From NCBI GenBank assembly GCA_016777005.1, contig JADHSF010000002.1, positions 39,195-103,194 of the forward strand: a stretch of DNA of 64,000 nucleotides, read 5' to 3'. A program made the position numbers and the translations under genes. Source of the stretch: SAR86 cluster bacterium. Its GTDB lineage: Bacteria; Pseudomonadota; Gammaproteobacteria; Magnimaribacterales; Magnimaribacteraceae. Position 1 is the first letter of the stretch; each line of letters starts with the position of its first letter. A model generated the notes under the pieces. The model worked only from the letters and a program-made list of their open reading frames with translations, ran no database searches and was not told where the DNA came from. Positions 23,183 to 32,387 of the stretch are shown here, in pieces.

Positions 23183-23914
23183 ATGGATATAAGACAAATA
23201 GTAATGGTTTCTGGGCTTAGAGATCCAGTAGTTGATGACCTTTGTGCTCTTTTTGATTTTGAGGTGGCCTTTAATGATCCCGGAGTATCTCATTTTGGTC
23301 TTGAGAATGCCGTAATTCCTTTAGGAACTGATTTTCTAGAAGTTGTCAGTCCAGTAGAAGAAAATACTACTGCAGGAAGGTATCTAACTAAAAGAGGTGG
23401 CGATGGCGGATATATGATAATCATACAAGTGGATAAATTTGAAGATTCACAAAAACTAGTAATCGAACATAATATTAAGACGGTCTGGGAAACTGATTTA
23501 CCAGAAGCTAAAGCCATGCATCTCCATCCTAAGCAAATGGGCGGAGCCATCCTGTCTCTAGATTGGATGAATCCTAAAGAGAGCTGGAAATGGGCAGGAC
23601 CGAATTGGGAAAAAAATATTTCAGGACCTCTCAAAGGTATTGATGGTGTTGAAATTCAATCAGATAATCCTGAACTAATGCAAGAGACCTGGCTTAGGAT
23701 TTTAGGGAATGTTAAAAGCGATCAAGATAACAGAATCCTTTTAGATAATACTTGGATAAAATTTACTGAAGCTACTGACGGAAGGGGCCCCGGTATTTCA
23801 GCTTTTAGTCTTAAAGCTGAAAATAGTGACAAAATTATTGAAAGAGCTGAAAGTTTAGGGTTTTTATTAAATGGCACAATAACTATAGGAGGGGTAAAAT
23901 TCTATTTAAAATGA
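23183..23914 (+). CDS. VOC / glyoxalase-like domain protein
   Basis: A 243-residue cytoplasmic protein with two beta-alpha-beta-beta-beta units of the vicinal oxygen chelate fold: IRQIVMVSGLRDPVVDDLC at the N-terminus, FLEVVSPVE and GGYMIIIQVD, then a second half beginning GPLKGIDGVEIQSDN. The pattern is that of glyoxalase-like proteins of unknown substrate; no full metal-ligand set can be assigned with confidence. Its TGA overlaps the ATG of the subtilase gene (ATGA), so the two are coupled, though a shared function is not obvious. Confidence 0.7.
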   Translation: MDIRQIVMVSGLRDPVVDDLCALFDFEVAFNDPGVSHFGLENAVIPLGTDFLEVVSPVEENTTAGRYLTKRGGDGGYMIIIQVDKFEDSQKLVIEHNIKTVWETDLPEAKAMHLHPKQMGGAILSLDWMNPKESWKWAGPNWEKNISGPLKGIDGVEIQSDNPELMQETWLRILGNVKSDQDNRILLDNTWIKFTEATDGRGPGISAFSLKAENSDKIIERAESLGFLLNGTITIGGVKFYLK

Positions 23915-26409
23915 AAATATATTTTTTTGTATTCTTCTCAGTGCTTTTAGTTTCTTGTGGAGGAGGCGGTGGTGGAGGAAGTTCTAGCACACCCACACTT
24001 CCCGATGGAAATACTACGGGCGGAACTACACAAAGCTCAGGTACTTCCTCTGGCAGCTCTTCAACAACTTCATCAACCACATCGACAACTTCCACAACAA
24101 CTAATTCTTATAATCCAAATTTACCTAGCTCTGGTGCGATCACTTTAACTGGTAATTTTGAAACAGATAAGACGGAGTATGAGGAGACACAAGAATATCA
24201 ACAGCAATATGGCTTAGATTTAATTAAGGCTTCTTCGGCCTATGCCCGTGGCGCAACAGGAAGAGGGGCGATTATAGGAATTATGGATTCAGGAGTTGAT
24301 AACTCTCACCAAGAATTAAATGGGTTTAACAAAATTGTTTCAGGCAGCTATCTGACATACCAAGATAGATCTCCTACTACAGATGAAAAAAGGCATGGCT
24401 CTCATGTTTCAGGCATAGCGTTGGGCGAGAGAGATGGATCTGGCATACACGGAGTGGCATTTGATGCGCAGCTGTTTTTTATATCTATAGAGTTAGGAAC
24501 TGCTGGAGATAGTTATGAGCCAGCTACTATAGACTCGACAGTAGATTTTACTGGAATAGATAATAGCTGGTCTCAATTAGAAGCGGAGTTTGTCACTAAC
24601 AATGTAACTGTCGTTAACGGAAGTTTTGGCTATCAAGGTAATATTAATGACTATACAGAAGCAAATATAAGAGAAGCCTTTCCAAAGACTATAGGTGTTT
24701 TAGCTCAAACTCAAAAACCAAACCAAGATAAAACGATTTTTGTTTGGGCTGCTGGAAATGGAGGTGGATATGCCGATCAAGGAGTAGACTATTCTAGTCC
24801 TGAAGTCTTCGGTGGGCTTGCTTATTTATTACCAGAGCTTAGAGGAAACACAGCTGCAGTTGTCTCGATAGACGAAGATGGTTCTATAAGTAGTTTCTCT
24901 AATAGATGTGGTGTAGCCAAAGATTATTGTTTGGCAGCCCCAGGTAGATCTGTTTTAAGTATTTATGCTGAAGATTCCCCTAACTATGATTCTTATGGCA
25001 GAGCGAGTGGCACTTCAATGGCTGCCCCTCACGTATCTGGTGGCATAGCTCTTCTCGCTGACTACTTTGAAGGGCAATTAGGTAATACTGAAATTCTTCA
25101 AAGACTGTTTGCAACTGCAAATAAATCAGGCTTATACGCAGAATCTGATATTTATGGACAAGGTTTGATGGACTTAAATGCCGCAACCCAACCACTGGGC
25201 ACAGCCATGATTGCTACCTCTGGTGCTTCACTTTCAAATCTTACGATTCAAGAAGAAGGTTCCTATATTGGAATTATTGGACCTGCTTTTGGTAACTCAA
25301 TTGCAAATAGATTGGGAGGACTTAGTTATGTTGTTTTTGATGACCTAGGCGCACCTTTTAAGAGAAGTATTGATAAGCGTATCCTTAATAACATCCCTAA
25401 TATAAATTGGCTAACTTCTTTTCAATTGAATCCAAATAAAAGAGTTTATCAACGAACATTCTCGCCGACACCTGGAAGTAATCTTAAGGTAGGATTGGTA
25501 GATAAATTTTCTTATATTGATACCCCCTCCTTATGGGCAAGTACAGATAGTAACTTAGCTTATTTCTCTTTTTCTCAAGCTATCTCTGAAAGAAGTAAGC
25601 TATTTTTTGGAAATGGAACTAGCCCAAATACCTATCTGAGCTCAATTAAAAATAATCACTACAAAGGAATACCTTTTCTTGATTTCTCTTCTGAAGGATC
25701 GTTTGTAGGCTTGGATATCTCTTTACCTCTCAGTAAATCTCTTTTATTTTCCTTCTTTGAAGGATCTCATCAAGACAATCAGAGATTTATCAATTCTCTT
25801 GGAGATAGTAAAGGTGTCTTTTTAGAATTTAAAGATAACAATCAGTCTTCAATGCTCTCCTATCAGATGGGTGTGATGAAAGACAGTTCCAGCTTATTGG
25901 GCATATCTTCTGAAGGAGGTTTTGGTTCGCCTAATAACTCCTCCACATCCTTTTTGGGATTCGAGTCTCTTAATATGTTAAGGCAGGTGTCTATTAGAAG
26001 CTCTATCCATCTTGGCAAGGGCTCATCATCATTTAATGGACTTGGTTTTATCGATGAAATGGATGATTCAATCTTTACTGCTTTTAATTTTTCTATTTTT
26101 AAGGACAGTATATTTTCGCAAAATGATTCATTAAGCCTGGAAGTATATCAACCATTACGATCTGAAGTGGCTAATCTGAATCTGAATTTACCTGTGGGAA
26201 GGACAAAAGATAGAAAAATTCTATTTAATGACTACAAGGTTGATTTAACGCCTTCTGGCAGACAAATTAATTCTCAATTAGTCTATAGCTCAAATAGTAA
26301 GTATATATCTTTCTTCGGAAAGATAGGACTGGTTTCTAATGAATTTCACAACCAAGATAATGATATAAACCCCTATTTCTTATTGGATATAGCGCTTAAT
26401 TTAAAATAA
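23911..26409 (+). CDS. lipidated S8 subtilisin-like protease, possible autotransporter
   Basis: An 832-residue exported serine protease. The signal peptide ends in LLVSC, lipidating Cys16, followed by a Gly run and a Ser/Thr-rich linker to about residue 66. The subtilase domain has the triad Asp126 (GIMDSGVD), His162 (HGSHVSG) and Ser369 (SGTSMAAPHVSGG), with oxyanion Asn283 (AAGNGGG). Residues from about 430 onward are rich in alternating polar/aromatic stretches and end at the protein terminus (LLDIALNLK), suggesting a beta-barrel translocator, though the last residue is Lys, not the usual Phe. The plan recalls Neisseria NalP. It overlaps the VOC gene start and the convergent diiron gene. 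Confidence 0.82.
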   Translation: MKIYFFVFFSVLLVSCGGGGGGGSSSTPTLPDGNTTGGTTQSSGTSSGSSSTTSSTTSTTSTTTNSYNPNLPSSGAITLTGNFETDKTEYEETQEYQQQYGLDLIKASSAYARGATGRGAIIGIMDSGVDNSHQELNGFNKIVSGSYLTYQDRSPTTDEKRHGSHVSGIALGERDGSGIHGVAFDAQLFFISIELGTAGDSYEPATIDSTVDFTGIDNSWSQLEAEFVTNNVTVVNGSFGYQGNINDYTEANIREAFPKTIGVLAQTQKPNQDKTIFVWAAGNGGGYADQGVDYSSPEVFGGLAYLLPELRGNTAAVVSIDEDGSISSFSNRCGVAKDYCLAAPGRSVLSIYAEDSPNYDSYGRASGTSMAAPHVSGGIALLADYFEGQLGNTEILQRLFATANKSGLYAESDIYGQGLMDLNAATQPLGTAMIATSGASLSNLTIQEEGSYIGIIGPAFGNSIANRLGGLSYVVFDDLGAPFKRSIDKRILNNIPNINWLTSFQLNPNKRVYQRTFSPTPGSNLKVGLVDKFSYIDTPSLWASTDSNLAYFSFSQAISERSKLFFGNGTSPNTYLSSIKNNHYKGIPFLDFSSEGSFVGLDISLPLSKSLLFSFFEGSHQDNQRFINSLGDSKGVFLEFKDNNQSSMLSYQMGVMKDSSSLLGISSEGGFGSPNNSSTSFLGFESLNMLRQVSIRSSIHLGKGSSSFNGLGFIDEMDDSIFTAFNFSIFKDSIFSQNDSLSLEVYQPLRSEVANLNLNLPVGRTKDRKILFNDYKVDLTPSGRQINSQLVYSSNSKYISFFGKIGLVSNEFHNQDNDINPYFLLDIALNLK

Positions 26410-27540
26410 GCCTTGGGCAGTATGTGCTGCTAGCTCCTTTTCTGATTGCTGATCAATTTCGGAAGACGTTTCTAGAGGTTTATTAAGCTCTGCCCACTCA
26501 ATTTCAAATTCATCTTCTGAATCCATATAGGAGGTTAGATTAAGTTTTTCATATAAAGGCATGACTTTATCAGTTAAAAGACCAATCCTTTTGAGGTTAG
26601 GCATCACTCTGCTGAATAAAAGATTCGTGAACATGTCTTGGCTCTCGTCATTCACGACCATTGCTCTTACTTCCTCTTCGCTAATATTAAACCATCTAGC
26701 AGGTAACTCCGTATTGATAATTCTATCTCTCATAACTACGCAAGCCTCGTATGCAAACATAGCTCTATCTTCCACTTCTTCTTCGGTCAGCGTCTTTAAA
26801 AAATCTTCTAAGTAGTTAACTCCAAATGTTACATGTCGGGCTTCATCTCTTATCACGTAGTGAACTAATTGTCTTAGTAAAGCACAGTTAGAAGTTTCTT
26901 TTGTAGTTTGAAAGGCAGCAAGAGCCAGACCTTCTATAATAATTTGCATTCCAATAAACTTAAGATCCCACCTTGGATCGGAAAGTATTTTATCTATAAG
27001 TGATTTCAGGTTTTTATTAATTGGATATTCAACTCCTGAAACTTCCTTTATGTATCTCGCAAAGACTTCTACGTGTCTCGCCTCATCAAAAGTTTGGGAA
27101 GCTGCATAAAGTTTTGCTTGGTAAGTAGGTGCACAAGAGACCAATTGTGAAGCAACCAATAGTGCTCCTTGCTCGCCATGAAGAAATTGGCTTAAACCCC
27201 ATGCTTGATCATGCCAAAGGTACTCAAGACGCTCTTCTTCAGGCAGGGCAGCTAAAGGCCCCTCCATTCGCGCTAAGAGCTCGGCCTTAACTGGAGCTTG
27301 TCCCTTTTTAATGGCCTTGGACCAGTCCAAATCAATTGAGCCATCCCAATTTAGTTTTTTACCAAGTTCATATAACTTTTTGATGCGAGTGTCTGCATCA
27401 GTATAATCCCAATTATAATGTCCAATGAGGGGAGTATTAAAGATCTCAACAACATCTTCAATATGTCCTTCATTAAAGCCTTCGGGTAAATCAAATTCTC
27501 TAGGATCAGCAGGCGGATTATCAACCACTTTTATTTTCAT
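26401..27540 (-). CDS. ferritin-like diiron protein (paralogue 2)
   Basis: A 379-residue helical protein of the ferritin-like/RNR-R2-like superfamily. The six expected metal ligands are in order: Glu123 (HGEQGAL), Glu153-x-x-His156 (DEARHVEVF), Glu203 (IIEGLALAAF) and Glu233-x-x-His236 (DEARHVTFG). Both ExxH pairs and both lone Glu residues are separated by 30 residues, exactly the layout of diiron oxygenases and R2 subunits. No radical-Tyr assignment is possible. It lies 2 bp after a close paralogue in the same operon. Substrate and partner are unknown; an oxygenase or N-oxygenase role is possible. Confidence 0.8.
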   Translation of the reverse strand: MKIKVVDNPPADPREFDLPEGFNEGHIEDVVEIFNTPLIGHYNWDYTDADTRIKKLYELGKKLNWDGSIDLDWSKAIKKGQAPVKAELLARMEGPLAALPEEERLEYLWHDQAWGLSQFLHGEQGALLVASQLVSCAPTYQAKLYAASQTFDEARHVEVFARYIKEVSGVEYPINKNLKSLIDKILSDPRWDLKFIGMQIIIEGLALAAFQTTKETSNCALLRQLVHYVIRDEARHVTFGVNYLEDFLKTLTEEEVEDRAMFAYEACVVMRDRIINTELPARWFNISEEEVRAMVVNDESQDMFTNLLFSRVMPNLKRIGLLTDKVMPLYEKLNLTSYMDSEDEFEIEWAELNKPLETSSEIDQQSEKELAAHTAQGLF

Positions 27541-27542
27541 AT

Positions 27543-28646
27543 TTAACCTGTCTTTGACGAATAATCTAGGGGCTGAGAGAGTTCATCCCAATCGATATTT
27601 CCATGATCCTCTAAATCTTGAAATTGAAGAATATCCATTTCTGCATATTTTTCTTGAGTTTTTTCAGTAACTAATCCAATTCGTTTTAGATTGGGCATTA
27701 TTTTTGCAAACAAGAGGTTGTTGAATAGCTTTGCATTTTCAGATTTATTTAAAACTTCTTGAGCTTGCTCAACATTCCATCCAAATTGTTTCATTACATT
27801 GTCTGAACCAAATCTATTTCTCATAACCACACAAGCTTCATAGGCAAAATCGGCTCTTTCTTCTTTCTCTTCATCTGAGAGAGTTTGAACAAATTCTTCT
27901 AAATAATTAACTCCAAAAGTAACATGTCTAGCTTCATCTCTAATAACCAGATAGAAAAGGTCTTTGAGTAATGGATCCATTGCTGCAGCTCTTTGTCTTT
28001 CAAAGGCTGCTAGGGCCAACCCTTCGATAATAATTTGCATGCCTATAAACTTTAAATCCCATCTAGGATCTGAAAGAATTTTATCAAGTAGAAGTTTTAG
28101 ACCTGGCATAACAGGATAGTTAAAACCAATTCTCTCTTGAAGATATTTGTTGAATACTTCTACATGTCTTGCTTCATCAAAAGTTTGTGATGCTGCATAT
28201 AATTTTGCATTATAAGTTGGCGCACAAGATACTAGTTGAGATGCTACAAGCAAAGCCCCTTGTTCTCCGTGAACAATTTGGCTTAGACTGCTAGCCAAAA
28301 GATGCCATGAGACTTCAATTTTCTTTTCTTCAGAAAGGTCATCATAAGGCTTAAAGCCTGCTAGCTGTTGATGTTCAGGAGAAGTTGCCCAATCAGAATG
28401 CGAGTAATGCTGATTAGACCAATCTAAGTCCATAGTTGCATTCCAGTTTAATTTTTTCCCTAGTTCGTAGAGTTTCTTGAGCCTGTTATCAGCATCCGTA
28501 TAATCCCAGTTATAAGATCCTGTAAGTGGGGTTTGGAAAATCTCTACAATATCTTCAATATCTTGAGGCTCTAACTTACTTTCTAAGTCATCTTTGTCAA
28601 AATAGTTTAATCCTGGAGGACAATTTTTAACTTCTGTTATTTTCAT
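27543..28646 (-). CDS. ferritin-like diiron protein (paralogue 1)
   Basis: The 367-residue tandem paralogue of the preceding entry. The diiron ligands are Glu128, Glu158-x-x-His161, Glu208 and Glu238-x-x-His241, again with 30-residue spacing. The two proteins share long identical stretches, such as the segments around LLVASQLVSCAPTY, ASQTFDEARHVEV and ILSDPRWDLKFIGMQIIIEG, but differ at the N-terminal third and C-terminus, so the duplication is not recent. An AurF-type N-oxygenase, a fatty-acid-modifying or an R2-like enzyme are alternatives. The upstream 108-bp spacer, with a 7-bp hairpin at 28690-28707, should contain their promoter. Confidence 0.8.
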   Translation of the reverse strand: MKITEVKNCPPGLNYFDKDDLESKLEPQDIEDIVEIFQTPLTGSYNWDYTDADNRLKKLYELGKKLNWNATMDLDWSNQHYSHSDWATSPEHQQLAGFKPYDDLSEEKKIEVSWHLLASSLSQIVHGEQGALLVASQLVSCAPTYNAKLYAASQTFDEARHVEVFNKYLQERIGFNYPVMPGLKLLLDKILSDPRWDLKFIGMQIIIEGLALAAFERQRAAAMDPLLKDLFYLVIRDEARHVTFGVNYLEEFVQTLSDEEKEERADFAYEACVVMRNRFGSDNVMKQFGWNVEQAQEVLNKSENAKLFNNLLFAKIMPNLKRIGLVTEKTQEKYAEMDILQFQDLEDHGNIDWDELSQPLDYSSKTG

Positions 28647-28754
28647 GATTTCTTTATCTTTAATATGGTCTTATTCTACCTTAAATTACTGAAAACTGCT
28701 GTTTTCAAGCTCCTAAAATTTTTGTTTTATTTCTTAGATAAAAGGTGACTCTGC

Positions 28755-30512
28755 TCAATCAACTTTGAACAAATCTGTTAATTGTTCTAGCATCGCTCCA
28801 CCAAGCTCTTCGGCCCTATGTATTGTCACGGCATTTTTATAGTAGCGTGTAACGTCATGACCTATCCCTATGGCAATAAGATTAATATCTGACTTAGTTT
28901 CAATAGAGTGAATGACTTGTCTGAGGTGGAGATCTAAAAAATTTGTTGGGTTGGTAGACAAAGTACTATCATCTACTGGAGCACCATCAGAAATAACCAT
29001 CAGTATTTTTCTTTGCTCTGACCTTCTTGCTAATCTGTCATGAGCCCAAATTAGTGCTTCTCCATCAACGTTCTCTTTCAATAAACCTTCTCTTAACATG
29101 AGCCCAAAGTTTTTTTGTCCTCTTCTCCATGGAGTGTCTGCAGATTTAAAAATAATATGCCTTATGTCGTTTAGTCTTCCTGGGTTTTCAGGCTTTCCAT
29201 CATCCATCCAGAGTTTTCTACTCTCACCACCTTTCCACTGCTTCGTGGTGAATCCCAAGACTTCTGTCTTTACATTACACCTTTCCAATGTCGTACTTAT
29301 TATGTCAGCACATATTGCGGCTACTGTCATTGATCGTCCTCTCATAGAGCCAGAACTATCCACTAAGATAGAAACGCTTGTGTCTCTAAACTCAGTATCC
29401 TTTTCTATCTTATAACTTAATGAAGTAAGAGGATCGGTTATCATCTTATGAAGTCTAGCTGAATCAAGCATACCTTCTTCTTTATCGAACTCCCATGATC
29501 GATTTTGCTGAGCCATGAGAAATCTTTGTAATCTATGCGCTAGTTTGGATATAGTTGCTTTGCTGGGGCCCATAAGCTGATCGAGATGTTTTCTTAATCT
29601 TACTAACTCTTCAGGACTGCAAAGATCTTCAGCTTTTATTTCTTCATCAAAGCTTCTTGTGTAAACCTTGTAACTAAAATTACCTGTTTGTTCCACTAAA
29701 GATTCAAGCCATGATTGGTTGGCTGTAATTTCTTGATTCTCATCAACAATCGCATCTTCATCAATATCACCAGAATCAGCATCAGCCTCTTCATTACCTT
29801 CTTGATTATCTTGTTCGGGCGAACTATCTGATTCTTGAGATTCATCTTCGCTACCTTCATCTGAAGCACTTTCTTCTTCTTGTTCTGTGTCATCCTCTAT
29901 ATCGTTATCTTCTATCTCAGATTCTTCATCGGTGATGTTTAAATTCTTCAAGAAGTCTTCTGCAAGGTCATAGAACTCTGATTGATTTTCAAGTGAACTG
30001 ATAACTTTTTCTTTAAATTCAGTGCCTTGATCATCAAATAGCTTTCCCCAATACTTTAAGAATAGGCTCGATTTTGTATCCATTTCATTAGGTAAACAAA
30101 TTCTTCTGAGCCAAGTCTCTAAAGCAATTTCTAATTGATCCTCCTGATCTTCAAAACTTTCATTTAGCTTGCATTTATCTTCAAATTTGGCGGCTAGATT
30201 GGAGGCGACACCGGGAAAGTAAAGAGACCCAAGAATCTCAACCCTTGCATCTTCCATTACTTTGATTAGTGAATTAATTTTATCTACGCCAGAGTTAATC
30301 CTTATTGACTTATCCCTGTACCTTTCTGCGCAGGCAAGTGAATCTGCCTTGCCCCTGAAAGAGGTTAGTTCTTTAATAGAATTTGGTGGGTTTGGAAGGG
30401 TTGAGCCCATGCCTCCATAGCTGATCTCAAGTTCTGAATTTCCTGATAAGGCTCTAGTTGCTGCCGAAACAGCCTCCTTTATCGTTTCGGATTGAGAGCT
30501 CTTAGAGGACAT
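28755..30512 (-). CDS. cobT: CobT-like VWA protein
   Basis: A 585-residue protein with the plan of the CobT subunit of aerobic cobaltochelatase: an N-terminal helical region, a highly acidic segment rich in Glu, Asp and Ser (about residues 190-265), and a C-terminal von Willebrand A domain with the MIDAS motif VDSSGSMRG followed by [11 protein letters not shown]. CobT works with the AAA+ protein CobS, encoded 7 bp upstream. No large CobN chelatase subunit or cobalamin gene is present here, so the pair may act as a MoxR-type chaperone on another metalloprotein. The name is by homology only. Confidence 0.85.
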   Translation of the reverse strand: MSSKSSQSETIKEAVSAATRALSGNSELEISYGGMGSTLPNPPNSIKELTSFRGKADSLACAERYRDKSIRINSGVDKINSLIKVMEDARVEILGSLYFPGVASNLAAKFEDKCKLNESFEDQEDQLEIALETWLRRICLPNEMDTKSSLFLKYWGKLFDDQGTEFKEKVISSLENQSEFYDLAEDFLKNLNITDEESEIEDNDIEDDTEQEEESASDEGSEDESQESDSSPEQDNQEGNEEADADSGDIDEDAIVDENQEITANQSWLESLVEQTGNFSYKVYTRSFDEEIKAEDLCSPEELVRLRKHLDQLMGPSKATISKLAHRLQRFLMAQQNRSWEFDKEEGMLDSARLHKMITDPLTSLSYKIEKDTEFRDTSVSILVDSSGSMRGRSMTVAAICADIISTTLERCNVKTEVLGFTTKQWKGGESRKLWMDDGKPENPGRLNDIRHIIFKSADTPWRRGQKNFGLMLREGLLKENVDGEALIWAHDRLARRSEQRKILMVISDGAPVDDSTLSTNPTNFLDLHLRQVIHSIETKSDINLIAIGIGHDVTRYYKNAVTIHRAEELGGAMLEQLTDLFKVD

Positions 30513-30519
30513 TAATCAC

Positions 30520-31503
30520 TTAGGTATTTTCTAGTTCTTCTGCTACGGAATCTACCGTCTCAGAATCGAAACATCTCTGATAATACTCAGCAATAATAAC
30601 TCTTTCTGTTTCATCACATTTATTTAAGAATGTGATCTCGAAAGACTTATTTAGATTGTTAAATATATGATAATTCTCTGCCCAACTAATAACTGTTCTT
30701 GGAGACATCAGGGTTGAAATATCTCCGTTAGCAAAACCTTGCCTAGATAAATTAGCTACAGAAATCATATTTTTAGCAATTTCTAAACCTTCTTTATCAT
30801 CAAGGCTTGGAACTTTAGAAAGAATAACTTTCAATTCTAGTTCTGGATCAAGGTAATTAAGGGTAGAAACTATATGCCATCTATCCATTTGTCCTTGATT
30901 GATTTGTTGTGTTCCATGATACAAACCTGAAGTATCTCCTAAACCAACTGTATTGGCTGTAGCAAATAGCCTAAAACCAGGATGAGGAGATATGACTTTA
31001 TTTTGATCCAGTAAAGTGAGCTTTCCTTCAACTTCAAGCACTCTCTGAATTACAAACATCACGTCAGGTCTACCGGCATCATATTCATCAAATACTAACG
31101 CAGTAGACGATTGAAGCGCCCACGGCAAGATGCCTTCTTTAAATTCTGTTATTTGTTTCCCATCTTTTAAAGTGATCGCATCTTTTCCAAGTAGGTCGAT
31201 TCTACTTATATGACTATCTAAATTAATTCTGATACAAGGCCAATTGAGTCTGGCGGCTACTTGTTCGATATGTGTTGATTTACCTGAGCCATGATAGCCT
31301 TGAATCATAACTCTACGGTTATGAGTAAATCCAGCAAGAATTGCCATTGTTGTTTCTCTATCGAATTTGTATGATGAATCTATAGAAGGTACATGTTCAT
31401 TTGGCTCCTCAAAGGCCAATACCTTCATATCAACATCTATATCGAAAGTTTTTCTGACATCTATTTCGACATTTGGTAGTCCGTTAACTGTTTTATTGTT
31501 CAT
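30520..31503 (-). CDS. cobS: CobS-like AAA+ ATPase
   Basis: A 327-residue AAA+ ATPase of the CobS/MoxR type. Walker A is GYHGSGKST (69-77), Walker B ALVFDEYDAG (Asp139, Glu140), and FATANTVGLGDTSG is the sensor-1 region typical of CobS. The N-terminal segment IDVRKTFDIDVDMKVLAF is also characteristic. It is the first gene of the leftward pair cobS-cobT, divergent from cysE with 85 bp between starts. ATP-driven remodelling of a partner with the VWA protein CobT is the expected action; the target is unknown here. Confidence 0.88.
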   Translation of the reverse strand: MNNKTVNGLPNVEIDVRKTFDIDVDMKVLAFEEPNEHVPSIDSSYKFDRETTMAILAGFTHNRRVMIQGYHGSGKSTHIEQVAARLNWPCIRINLDSHISRIDLLGKDAITLKDGKQITEFKEGILPWALQSSTALVFDEYDAGRPDVMFVIQRVLEVEGKLTLLDQNKVISPHPGFRLFATANTVGLGDTSGLYHGTQQINQGQMDRWHIVSTLNYLDPELELKVILSKVPSLDDKEGLEIAKNMISVANLSRQGFANGDISTLMSPRTVISWAENYHIFNNLNKSFEITFLNKCDETERVIIAEYYQRCFDSETVDSVAEELENT

Positions 31504-31588
31504 GATTTTTTAAATTTTGTAGGAAAGACGCACCATTATCCTGATTTGAATCGTTTCAGCAATACTTAGCCTGCAGTACAATAGGCAA

Positions 31589-32377
31589 ATGGAAAAAAAA
31601 GATCACGTAGAAGAAATATGGGAAACTATTCAGGAGGAAACTTTAAGGAGGGTTAAAGCTGAACCTGTCTTGGCTAGTTTTTTTCACACAACTGTTTTAG
31701 AGCACCATTCATTTTCATCCGCAGTTGCAGATCTGATAGCTAATGACTTAGGTAGCTCTTCTGTTCAGCCAATGATGTTAAGAAGTGTAATAAAAGATGC
31801 AATAAATTCCAGTGATGACATATTAGAAGGAACGATGACCGATTTGTTGGCTGCAAAACAAAGAGACCCCTCTTGCAAGTATTTATCTGAACCACTCTTA
31901 TTCTTTAAGGGATTTAAGTCTCTTCAATCTCACCGAGTTGCAAGTTGGTTATGGGCTAACTCTAGACATACTTTGGCACACTATTTTCAGAGTAGAACCT
32001 CTGAGGTGTATGGTGTTGATATACATCCAGCCGCAAAATTAGGAAAAGGAATTATGATCGATCATGGTACAGGAGTTGTAATTGGGGAGACTTCTGTCAT
32101 AGAAGATAATGTTTCTATCTTTCAGGGCGTAACGTTGGGAGGTACAGGCAAAGAAAATGGTGATAGGCACCCCAAAGTCAGAGAGGGAGTATTATTGAGC
32201 GCCTCCTCAACAATTTTAGGTAATGTAGAGATTGGAAAGAATGCTAAAATTGCTGCAGGCAGTGTCGTTCTTAGCGATGTAAGAGAAGGCACTACAGTTG
32301 CTGGAGTCCCTGCAAAAGAAGTAAATCAAGTTTCAGGGCATGTACCAGCCGATGAGGTCGATCATTTAATCGAATAG
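31589..32377 (+). CDS. cysE: serine O-acetyltransferase
   Basis: Makes O-acetylserine from serine and acetyl-CoA for cysteine synthesis. The 262 residues comprise an N-terminal helical domain (EEIWETIQEETLRRVKAEP) and a C-terminal left-handed beta-helix of hexapeptide repeats, with catalytic Asp and His in DIHPAAKLGKGIMIDHGTG, then GVTLGGTGKENGDRHPK and AGVPAKEV. Length and the full N-terminal domain fit E. coli CysE. The enoyl-CoA hydratase gene follows 10 bp later. Confidence 0.96.
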   Translation: MEKKDHVEEIWETIQEETLRRVKAEPVLASFFHTTVLEHHSFSSAVADLIANDLGSSSVQPMMLRSVIKDAINSSDDILEGTMTDLLAAKQRDPSCKYLSEPLLFFKGFKSLQSHRVASWLWANSRHTLAHYFQSRTSEVYGVDIHPAAKLGKGIMIDHGTGVVIGETSVIEDNVSIFQGVTLGGTGKENGDRHPKVREGVLLSASSTILGNVEIGKNAKIAAGSVVLSDVREGTTVAGVPAKEVNQVSGHVPADEVDHLIE

Positions 32378-32387
32378 GAAAATTTTT

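Noticed and set aside
28690..28707. TGAAAAC/GTTTTCA hairpin after cobT, considered as a terminator
   Set aside because: Stem of 7 weak pairs with no U-run in the leftward direction.
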